A DNA stretch of 64,000 nucleotides from an uncultured Oscillospiraceae bacterium (GTDB lineage: Bacteria; Bacillota; Clostridia; Oscillospirales; Ruminococcaceae): NCBI GenBank assembly GCA_934464775.1, contig CAKSKG010000002.1, positions 62,001 through 126,000 on the forward strand, read 5' to 3'. Both the position numbers and the translations under genes were made by a program. The notes beneath the pieces were generated by a model. That model had not been told where the DNA came from, did no database searches, and worked only from the letters and a program-made list of their open reading frames with translations. This document shows positions 25,786-33,030 of the stretch, one piece after another. How positions within the stretch are numbered: position 1 is the first letter of the stretch; every line of letters starts with the position of its first letter.

Positions 25786-28140
25786 TCAGAGCATCCAAAG
25801 CTCGTCGGCATACTGCTTAACAGTTCTGTCGGAGGAGAACTTGCCTGCGTTTGCAATGTTCATCCAGCACTTCTTGCCGAATACGTTTCTGTTCTTGTAA
25901 TCGTAAAGTGCACGGAGCTTTGTATCAACATAGCCCTCGAAATCGGCAAGCAGGAAGTAGTTGTCGGGTCTGTGCCAGCTTGCGCCGTTGATAAGGGAGT
26001 TGAACAGCTCGCCGAACATTCCTGTGTCGCCGTCATTGAATGTGCCGTCAACAAGGGTATTGATAACTCTCTTGACACGCTCGTTCTTGTAGTAGATCTT
26101 TTCCTTGGGATTGTATGTGGGTCTGATCTGGTCAAGCTCTTCAACTCTTGCGCCGAAGATATACTCGTTCTCCCAGCCAGTCTCTTCAACGATCTCAACG
26201 TTTGCGCCGTCGTATGTGCCCAGTGTAACGGCACCGTTCAGCATAAACTTCATGTTGCCTGTACCGGAAGCTTCAAGACCTGCTGTGGAGATCTGCTCGG
26301 AAAGATCTGCTGCGGGCATAAGCTTTTCCGCATAGGATACATTGTAGTTCTGAACGAAGATGACCTTGATCTTGTCCTTTGTATCGGGGTCATTGTTAAC
26401 AAGCTTTGCGATCTCGTTAATATACTTGATGATACCCTTTGCACGGCGGTATGCGGGAGCAGCCTTTGCACCGAAGATAAATGCTGTGGGCTGGAGATCG
26501 GGCAGCTTGCCGTCCTTTATCTTGAAGTAGATATCCATGATCGAGAATGCATTGAGCAGCTGTCTCTTGTATTCGTGGAGACGCTTGCACTGGATATCGA
26601 ACACGAAATCGGGTGAAAGGTCGATGCCCTCATGCTCCTTGATATAATCGCAGAGCTGCTGCTTTTTCTCACGCTTGATAGCGTTGAAGCGGTCGATAAC
26701 GGAATTATCGTCAACATACTTTTTAAGACCCTGGAGTCTGTCAAGGTCAGTCTCCCAGCCGCTGCCTATCTTTTCTGTGATAAGTGCGCTAAGCTCGGGA
26801 TTGCACAGACCCAGCCAGCGGCGGGGTGTGATGCCGTTTGTCTTGTTCTGGAAGCGCTCGGGATAGAGCTGATACCAGTCCTTGAGAACATCGTTTTTCA
26901 GGATCTCGGTATGAAGCTGTGCAACGCCGTTTGTATGGGAAGAACCGTAGATAGCCATTCTTGCCATATGGATAAGGTCGCCGTCGATGATCTGCATTGA
27001 TCTGATCTTATCCTCGGAAAGACCCTTATTGCGGAAGTCCTTCTTCATATAGCTGTCGATAAGCTTAACGATCTCATAAATTGTGGGGATAACACTCTTG
27101 AACAGGTCGATATTCCACTTTTCGAGAGCCTCGCCCATAACCGTATGGTTTGTATAATTGAATGTCTTCTGTGCGATAGCGAATGCATCGGCAAAAGCCA
27201 TACCCTCATTGAACATAAGGATCCTGATAAGCTCGGGGATAGCAACAGTTGGGTGAGTATCATTGAGCTGAACAGCATAAAGCTTTGCAAACTCGCTGAA
27301 ATCATCGCCGTGAGTTTTCTTATAGGAGCGGACGATATCCTGAATTGAAGCGGAAACGAAGAAATACTGCTGCTTCAGACGGAGACGGCGGCCCTTTTCT
27401 GTATTATCGTTAGGATAAAGAACATCGCTGATAGCCTCTGCAAGGATAGAATCCTCGGAAGCCTTGAGATAATCCTGATTATCGAATGCGCCGAAATCGA
27501 AGCCCTTAGTGCTTTCAGCCTGCCAAAGGCGGAGAGTATTTACAGATTTACAATTAAAGCCGATAATAGGCATATCATAAGGAACGGCAGCAACAGCCTG
27601 ATCCGCAAATTCAACGAGAACAGCGTCATTATCCGCTCTTACGCTCCAAGCATCGCCGTAATCGAGCCAAGCATCAGCGCTTTCCTGCTGGAAGCCGTTG
27701 CCGATAGACTGTTTAAAAAGACCGTATCTATATCTGATACCATATCCATTCAGGGGGATATCATGAGCTGCCGCAGAATCAAGGAAGCAAGCGGCAAGAC
27801 GGCCAAGACCGCCGTTACCGAGAGCTGCGTCCTCAATTTCCTCAAGGCAGTTAAAATCGACGCCGTTTTCCGCGAAGATCTCCTTAGCGGAATCGAGCAT
27901 ACCTGCGCAGTAAAGGTTATTATAGACTGCACGTCCCATAAGGAACTCCGCAGAAAGATAATAAGCACGTCTGCGGCTGCTATGACGTTTCTCGGATTCA
28001 GTCCATACAGGCATAATACCGCTCATTGCGGCACGGGACACCGCATTATGGAGCTGACGGGGAGTTGCCTCGTTTATAGTTGTACGGTAATCGGTCATAA
28101 GATTATCGCTGATCTTTGCTCTGAAAAGTTCTTTTTCCAT
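25786..28140 (-). CDS. glgP: Glycogen/maltodextrin phosphorylase
   Basis: The enzyme releases glucose 1-phosphate from alpha-1,4-glucans using phosphate and pyridoxal phosphate. The 784-residue protein is typical for the family. It opens with helix RQLHNAVSRAAM and carries ALGNGGLGRLAACF, LNDTHPTVAIPELIR, KRLHEYKRQLLN and the PLP-lysine block EASGTGNMKFMLNGA followed by GTYDGANVE. The frame is open to 28212, but two ATGs lie near the ribosome site. AAAGGA directly abuts the ATG at 28149 and lies nine bases before the ATG at 28140, so the latter is used. Promoter: TTGCCA, 17 bp, TAAAAT (28231-28203). Ruminococci store glycogen, so a role in turnover or in using imported dextrins is likely. Confidence 0.96.
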   Translation of the reverse strand: MEKELFRAKISDNLMTDYRTTINEATPRQLHNAVSRAAMSGIMPVWTESEKRHSSRRRAYYLSAEFLMGRAVYNNLYCAGMLDSAKEIFAENGVDFNCLEEIEDAALGNGGLGRLAACFLDSAAAHDIPLNGYGIRYRYGLFKQSIGNGFQQESADAWLDYGDAWSVRADNDAVLVEFADQAVAAVPYDMPIIGFNCKSVNTLRLWQAESTKGFDFGAFDNQDYLKASEDSILAEAISDVLYPNDNTEKGRRLRLKQQYFFVSASIQDIVRSYKKTHGDDFSEFAKLYAVQLNDTHPTVAIPELIRILMFNEGMAFADAFAIAQKTFNYTNHTVMGEALEKWNIDLFKSVIPTIYEIVKLIDSYMKKDFRNKGLSEDKIRSMQIIDGDLIHMARMAIYGSSHTNGVAQLHTEILKNDVLKDWYQLYPERFQNKTNGITPRRWLGLCNPELSALITEKIGSGWETDLDRLQGLKKYVDDNSVIDRFNAIKREKKQQLCDYIKEHEGIDLSPDFVFDIQCKRLHEYKRQLLNAFSIMDIYFKIKDGKLPDLQPTAFIFGAKAAPAYRRAKGIIKYINEIAKLVNNDPDTKDKIKVIFVQNYNVSYAEKLMPAADLSEQISTAGLEASGTGNMKFMLNGAVTLGTYDGANVEIVEETGWENEYIFGARVEELDQIRPTYNPKEKIYYKNERVKRVINTLVDGTFNDGDTGMFGELFNSLINGASWHRPDNYFLLADFEGYVDTKLRALYDYKNRNVFGKKCWMNIANAGKFSSDRTVKQYADELWML

Positions 28141-28202
28141 TTTTTTCATTCCTTTATTAAATTTATATTTGCAAACATGAACACCAAAACAATTACAGAT
28201 AC

Positions 28203-28231
28203 ATTTTAACATATTTTATAATCTTTGGCAA
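28203..28231 (-). promoter_or_regulatory. Promoter of glgP
   Basis: Minus strand TTGCCA (complement at 28226-28231), 17-bp spacer, TAAAAT (28203-28208). The 28232-28475 stretch upstream is AT-rich and I see no gene in it. Confidence 0.65.
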
Positions 28232-28477
28232 GTGAAAAAGGTTATATTTGTATATTTGCACAACATTCAACCTTGTTTTTCTTTTATAGTAATAAAAATA
28301 ATATACTATTTGTATAAATTTATATGTATATACTTATTATTAATATGAGAGGTACAATTAATTTTTTGTAATTTTCACTTCTCAAATGACAGTTTTCAAA
28401 TATTTCTTTCTATGCTTATTGTGTGTTGCTGTTAGTTTATAAAGTTTTGTAGTATGGTTTGCAACCATAGAGAAAGC

Positions 28478-28786
28478 GGAGGTTCCGCCTCCGGCGGGCA
28501 GAGAGATGAACCAAAAGGGGCGGTAATAATAAATCGACACAAAAATCGGGCGCCGCCCCTTTAGGTTCTCTCTCTGCACTCTCTTTCCTTATCCCCCGCC
28601 CGATTTTTGAAAATCCAGTTATTAATTATTCTTTAGATTTCATAAAACCGACGGTTCATCATAAATCTACGCCGTTTACGTTTTTCCATGCGGCGCTCAA
28701 CCGTCGGCTATTTGGTGTAGGAATCACTTCAAGTCAGTCATTATAGTTGCATTTTTTAATCTTCAATTTTTCCGACGGGTCGCTTA
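28478..28786 (+). repeat. Pseudoknotted noncoding repeat, copy A
   Basis: This is one of three related noncoding elements. Order of parts: a small GGAGG...CCTCC hairpin; stem 1, GAACC-x3-AGGGGCGG (28508-28523) with CCGCCCCT-x3-GGTTC (28553-28568); inside its loop, CAAAAATCGGGCG (28540-28552), which pairs perfectly with CGCCCGATTTTTG (28597-28609) beyond the stem and makes an H-type pseudoknot; an invariant pyrimidine-rich TCTGCACTCTCTTTCCTTA between the arms; stem 3, GACGGTT with AACCGTC (28651-28706); and a closing CGACGGGTCGCTTA. No open reading frame is convincing. Confidence 0.75.
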
Positions 28787-28823
28787 CTTCTTGCAGGTTA
28801 CAAGTAGCTGTTACTATTTAAAC

Positions 28824-29141
28824 TAAGCGACCCGACGTGAAAATTGAAGTGAAAAAAGAAAAAGCTGATATATTCAACATTTAAGGTTGAAACTATCAGC
28901 TTTTACGTCGGTTGAGCGCACCATAAAAACAAGTATATTTTAAGCGTTGCACGAACCGTTATCATAATAGATCTAAAGACAGAGCAATGACTGGTTTTGC
29001 AAAAATCGAGGCGGGAGTGAGGATGGGTAAGGAAAGAGAGTGCAGAGGGAAAACCTAAGGGTAAGGAGAGGGGGGCGCCTCGATTTTTGCTTCTGCTTTT
29101 CTTTAGCCCCCCTCTCCTTCGCCCTTTGGTGTTCCCTTTGC
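28824..29141 (-). repeat. Pseudoknotted noncoding repeat, copy C (inverted)
   Basis: This is the same element on the minus strand, separated from copy A by 37 bases, so the two copies face each other. Stem 1 is a 14-bp perfect pair (29063-29076 with 29106-29119) whose sequence differs from copy A on both sides. The pseudoknot arms (29000-29013 with 29076-29089) read CGAGGCG/CGCCTCG instead of CGGGC/GCCCG, again changed on both sides. The TCTGCACTCTCTTTCCTTA tract and the end TAAGCGACCCGACG are conserved. An extra hairpin (AAAGCTGATA / TATCAGCTTT, about 28860-28902) is inserted near its 3' end. Confidence 0.7.
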
Positions 29142-29330
29142 GAATCTTGAAGCTCATATGATTCACATGTCAAAAAATAAAAGTAAGCTTTTAACGAGCC
29201 TAAAATCTTGAAGATAGTTAAAAACAGCCAATATTAAAATAAAAGGAAGCTTTTCAATAACATCAACGCAAAATGAGGCAGAGAGTAACAACAAGCAAAA
29301 AAGAAAACTTTTTAGTAACAATAATACACA

Positions 29331-29362
29331 AAAAAGCCGACAGCAAAAGCTGTCGGCTTAAA
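29331..29362 (-). terminator. Intrinsic terminator of pyrG
   Basis: On the minus strand, AAGCCGACAGC-TTTT-GCTGTCGGCTT is followed by TTTTGTG. Confidence 0.85.
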
Positions 29363-29375
29363 ACCAACTGTAAAG

Positions 29376-30983
29376 TTACTTCTTCTCCGAGTATTCAACA
29401 CTTGCTCTGATGAAGTCGGCAAAAAGCTTCTGGGGCTTATTGGGTCTGGACTTGAACTCGGGGTGGAACTGTACTCCCACATACCAGGGGTGGTCGGGTA
29501 CCTCGACGATCTCAACAAGCTTTCCGTCGGGAGATGTTCCGACGGGTATCATGCCGCCGTTCTTGATCTGCTCACGGTATGCGTTGTTGAATTCCCAACG
29601 GTGACGGTGACGCTCGTAGATAAGCTCATCGCCGTAGATCTTTCTGCAAAGGGAATCAGCTGCCAGCATGCAGGGATAAAGTCCCAGACGCATTGTGCCG
29701 CCCTTTTCGGTAACGTCCTTCTGATCCTCCATAATGTCGATAACGGGATACGGTGTCTCGCCGAACTCTGTGGAGTTTGCGCCTGCCATGCCCAGTACGT
29801 TTCTTGCATACTCGACAACAGCCATCTGCATTCCCAGACAAATGCCGAATGTTGGTATCTTGTTCTCACGGGAGTATCTCAGAGCTTCGATCATGCCCTC
29901 GATTCCTCTGTCGCCGAAGCCGCCCGGAACGATGATTCCGTCGCAGCCGCCCAGCATCTCAGCAGCAGTTTCCTGCGTGATAGCTTCGGAGTTTATCCAG
30001 CGAATGTGTACCTCTGCATCGTTTACAATGCCGCCGTGACGGAGCGCTTCCGCAACGGAAAGATATGCGTCGTGAAGTACAACGTATTTTCCCACAAGTC
30101 CGATCGTGACTTTCTTTGTGGCATTCTTTGCACGGTTAACCATTTCTGTCCATTCAGTAAGATCGGGCTTCGGATTGTTCAGATTGAGGTGGTGACAAAC
30201 CGCATTTGCAAGTCCCTCGTTCTCCAGCCAGAGGGGAACTTCATAAAGTGAGGGTGCTGTGAGATTCTGGATAACGTCCTCGGAGCGCACGTTGCAGAAA
30301 AGTGCGATCTTCTGGCGCATATCCTCGGGGATCTCCTTTTCGCTGCGGCAAACAAGGATATTGGGCTGGATTCCGATAGAGAGCAGTTCCTTTGTGGAAT
30401 GCTGCGTGGGCTTGGACTTCAGCTCCTCGGAGCCTGCGATATAGGGAACGAGAGTTACATGGATATACATTGCATTCTCTCTGCCCACCTCTGTAACTAC
30501 CTGTCTGATAGCTTCAAGGAAAGGTGTGGACTCTATGTCGCCCACTGTGCCGCCGATCTCTGTGATAACGATATCGGAGCCTGACTGCTTGCCTACTCTG
30601 TATACTCTCTCTTTGATTTCATTTGTGATGTGAGGGATAACCTGTACAGTACCTCCGAGATAATCTCCTCTGCGCTCCTTATTAAGAACAGTCCAGTAGA
30701 TCTTACCTGTTGTAACATTGGAGTTGATAGAAAGATTCTCGTCGATAAAACGCTCGTAATGACCGAGGTCAAGGTCTGTTTCCGCACCGTCATCGGTAAC
30801 GAAAACCTCGCCGTGCTGATAGGGCGACATAGTACCGGGGTCAACATTTATATAAGGGTCAAACTTCTGAATTGTAACTTTATATCCTCTTGCTTTAAGC
30901 AGTCTGCCCAGAGAAGCGGCTGTGATACCCTTTCCCAGACCGGATACAACTCCTCCTGTTACGAAAATATACTTTACAGGCAT
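29376..30983 (-). CDS. pyrG: CTP synthase
   Basis: PyrG makes CTP from UTP, ATP and glutamine. The 535-residue protein is complete. The N-terminal amidoligase domain has YIFVTGGVVSGLGKGITAAS, the CTP/UTP site QKFDPYINVDPGTMSP and EIGGTVGDIES. The C-terminal glutaminase domain has the catalytic Cys in FGICLGMQM and the His/Glu in VQFHPEFKSRP. AGGAGG lies eight bases before the ATG. Promoter: TTGCAT, 17 bp, TATAAT (31139-31111). I see no C-tract or hairpin like the B. subtilis pyrG reiterative-transcription leader. Confidence 0.98.
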   Translation of the reverse strand: MPVKYIFVTGGVVSGLGKGITAASLGRLLKARGYKVTIQKFDPYINVDPGTMSPYQHGEVFVTDDGAETDLDLGHYERFIDENLSINSNVTTGKIYWTVLNKERRGDYLGGTVQVIPHITNEIKERVYRVGKQSGSDIVITEIGGTVGDIESTPFLEAIRQVVTEVGRENAMYIHVTLVPYIAGSEELKSKPTQHSTKELLSIGIQPNILVCRSEKEIPEDMRQKIALFCNVRSEDVIQNLTAPSLYEVPLWLENEGLANAVCHHLNLNNPKPDLTEWTEMVNRAKNATKKVTIGLVGKYVVLHDAYLSVAEALRHGGIVNDAEVHIRWINSEAITQETAAEMLGGCDGIIVPGGFGDRGIEGMIEALRYSRENKIPTFGICLGMQMAVVEYARNVLGMAGANSTEFGETPYPVIDIMEDQKDVTEKGGTMRLGLYPCMLAADSLCRKIYGDELIYERHRHRWEFNNAYREQIKNGGMIPVGTSPDGKLVEIVEVPDHPWYVGVQFHPEFKSRPNKPQKLFADFIRASVEYSEKK

Positions 30984-31110
30984 TCTTTTTCCTCCTCACC
31001 AAAATAGCATCGGCATCTCCGCCGATCGTTTATTCACGAAAAAACCGCCGATTAATACCGAATATGCCTTATGCGGCGATATAATCTGCGGTTCATAAAC
31101 ACTGGATTTT

Positions 31111-31139
31111 ATTATAACACACATTCTCCGAAAATGCAA
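31111..31139 (-). promoter_or_regulatory. Promoter of pyrG
   Basis: Minus strand TTGCAT (complement at 31134-31139), 17-bp spacer, TATAAT (31111-31116), giving a leader of about 120 bases. Confidence 0.75.
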
Positions 31140-31212
31140 GGGCTTTTTTGCTTTTTCGGCTCTTTGCAGTATAATTCCCATTTATTTTGATGATATTTAT
31201 AAAATAAAATGA

Positions 31213-31256
31213 AAAGGACAGCACCCTCATGAAATATCCGTGAAGCTGCTGTCCGT
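31213..31256 (-). terminator. Terminator of the comFB-like gene
   Basis: On the minus strand, GGACAGCA and TGCTGTCC pair around a long loop, followed by TTTTCATTTTAT. Confidence 0.7.
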
Positions 31257-31261
31257 ATAAT

Positions 31262-31576
31262 TTATTGTTCCGAAGCGTTCTCCGGGTTTTCCTGAACAGG
31301 CTGTGCTGCGGGAGCAGAGCGGTGGGGAGATGCGCTGACGATATTTATCGCCTTGATTACCGCAACGTCCATATCTATTGTTTTCTGTATAGTACCGCTG
31401 TTTACTCTTGAAATAAGCTCGCCCTGATGCGAATTTACATACATCGCAGGCAGCTGATTCAGCGCCAGAGCCAGCATATCCAAATAGCACTGCTCGCATT
31501 TACAGCAGTCCATGTTCTCCAGCATATCGCTGAGTCTTTTGCGGACTATTACCTCAGTCATGTTCACAAGTGCCAT
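31262..31576 (-). CDS. ComFB-like protein
   Basis: This small cytosolic protein of 104 residues matches the ComFB family: NMTEVIVRKRLSDML followed by a zinc-type cluster CCKCEQCYLDMLALALNQLPAMYVNSHQGELISRV. Four cysteines (in CC-x-C-x2-C) probably bind Zn2+. The last 20 residues are a Pro/Ala/Glu tail. ComFB lies in the late competence operon of B. subtilis, and in cyanobacteria related proteins bind cyclic dinucleotides; the role here is not known. It lies 36 bases downstream of the cellobiose 2-epimerase gene and is probably on the same transcript. No other competence gene is nearby. Confidence 0.8.
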   Translation of the reverse strand: MALVNMTEVIVRKRLSDMLENMDCCKCEQCYLDMLALALNQLPAMYVNSHQGELISRVNSGTIQKTIDMDVAVIKAINIVSASPHRSAPAAQPVQENPENASEQ

Positions 31577-31612
31577 TGCCGCACACTTCCTTTCCGTTCA
31601 TCAAAAAAGCCG

Positions 31613-32791
31613 TCAGACGGTCTCGCCGTCAACCGCACGGTTGATGATCTCCATGCACATTCTTCCGTTGTGATAGGGGCACTTCCACTCGTTTACCATT
31701 GTGAAATCCGTCATGGGCTTGCCGCTGAAGTCTACCTCTGCCCACCATTCGCCGCCTTCGCGCTTGTCGATCTGAACGTCACGGATCCACTTCCATACCG
31801 TGCAGGCAGCGTCAAGATACTTCTTATCGCCGCAGTGCTGATATGCATTGATAAAGCCCACAACGCTCTCTGCCTGTACCCACCATACTCTCTTGCGGCT
31901 GATAGTGGTGTTCTCACGCTCGTTGTTTACGGCGCCGTTTTCAAGTGCAACATTGTATATCTTCTCTGCGATCCTGAGATTGATCTTCTGCCACTCTGCG
32001 ATCCTGTCCTTTTCACCCAGAGTTTCACACGCACGGTCAATGAGCCATGTAGCCTCGATATCGTGACCGTAGGAATAAATATCGCCGATAACATTAAGGT
32101 TCACATCAAAGAATACCAGCAGCTTGTTGTTCACGCTGTCGAATATCTTGTCACGGGTGATGTCCAGCAGGAAGCGCAGTCTGTCGCCCACACGCAGATC
32201 CTTTGAAGCCTCAAACAGAACTGTATATCCCTCGATAAGATGAAGCACTGTGTTCATTGTCTTGTCTGCCATAAGTCCGTTTTCGGAAAGAGCGTCATTG
32301 TCGATGAGCTTCCAGTCGGCGGAGAATGCTTCCATGTAAGCCACATCATCGGTGCACTTTTCCTCAACAGTGTTAAACAGCTCAAAAGCAAGATCAAGAG
32401 CGGACTTGTCGCCGCTTGCAAGGAAATATGTTGACAGCGCATAAATTGCAAATGCCTGATTGTATGTATGCTTCATGCCGTCGTTTACCGTGCCGTCATA
32501 GTTCATCATCCAGTAAACGCCGCCGTTTGTACGGTCAACGCACTTGTCACGAAGAAATTCAAAGGCGTGCTTTGCGTTGGAAAGATTCTGCTCGCCGCCG
32601 ATAGTGCGGTAGCAGCTGGAATAGAACCAAAGTATTCTCGAATTGAGGATAACGCCCTTTGTGCCCTTTTTGTCAAGCACAAGGTCATTGTCCATCTGAC
32701 CGTAAAAGCCGCCGAACTCATCGTCTCTCAGCTTGTTCCAGAACGGAATGATATGATTTGTAAGCTCATGTTTGCATTCATTTATCAGCAT
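31613..32791 (-). CDS. ce: Cellobiose 2-epimerase
   Basis: The enzyme converts cellobiose to 4-O-beta-D-glucosyl-D-mannose by inverting C2 of the reducing end. The 392-residue protein belongs to the AGE/CE (alpha/alpha)6-barrel family. From memory it is close to the characterised Ruminococcus albus enzyme along its whole length (ELTNHIIPFWNKLRDDEFGG, MKHTYNQAFAIYALS, ALSENGL-ADKTMN, YSYGHDIEATWLIDRAC, RVWWVQAESVVGFINAYQH, CPYHNGRMCME). The proposed catalytic histidines lie in SYGHDIEATW and CPYHNGRM. It is cytoplasmic. In R. albus the product is split by mannosylglucose phosphorylase; that gene is not in this window, but manA and glcK, needed later, are. It lies downstream of secA and the 163-bp repeat, with comFB-like following. 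Confidence 0.92.
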   Translation of the reverse strand: MLINECKHELTNHIIPFWNKLRDDEFGGFYGQMDNDLVLDKKGTKGVILNSRILWFYSSCYRTIGGEQNLSNAKHAFEFLRDKCVDRTNGGVYWMMNYDGTVNDGMKHTYNQAFAIYALSTYFLASGDKSALDLAFELFNTVEEKCTDDVAYMEAFSADWKLIDNDALSENGLMADKTMNTVLHLIEGYTVLFEASKDLRVGDRLRFLLDITRDKIFDSVNNKLLVFFDVNLNVIGDIYSYGHDIEATWLIDRACETLGEKDRIAEWQKINLRIAEKIYNVALENGAVNNERENTTISRKRVWWVQAESVVGFINAYQHCGDKKYLDAACTVWKWIRDVQIDKREGGEWWAEVDFSGKPMTDFTMVNEWKCPYHNGRMCMEIINRAVDGETV

Positions 32792-32818
32792 TTCGGTTAC
32801 TTCCTTTGCTATATGATT

Positions 32819-32846
32819 TCCGCCGCCGACAGCTGCCGACGGCGGA
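32819..32846. other. GC-rich hairpin between secA and the epimerase gene
   Basis: CCGCCGCCGACAG and CTGCCGACGGCGG form a 13-bp near-perfect hairpin. There is no T-run on either side, so a full intrinsic terminator is doubtful. It may protect or process the secA 3' end. Confidence 0.5.
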
Positions 32847-32867
32847 TATTATTCCTGTTTGATTTTT

Positions 32868-33030
32868 AGAACCTGTCTTCATAAGCATATGCACACGTCT
32901 TTTCGGCAAATTTTGCTGCATACTGCGTTAAAAATCCTTGCCGTGCGGCAGCACGCCTGCGGATTTTTGCCTTGTCTGCATCAAAATTATGCACGAAAAT
33001 CCGCATACATTTCTTATGAAGACAGGTTCT
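32868..33030 (-). repeat. 163-bp terminal-inverted-repeat element, copy 2
   Basis: This is an inverted copy relative to the plus strand, and so lies in the same orientation relative to secA as the other copies do to their upstream genes. Both 18-bp ends are intact (AGAACCTGTCTTCATAAG and its complement). Its first base (on the secA strand) supplies the last A of the secA TAA stop codon. Confidence 0.92.

Noticed and set aside
28380..29330. A transposase or other gene between glgP and pyrG
   Set aside because: The frames on both strands are short, interrupted and coincide with the pseudoknotted repeats; no transposase motif.
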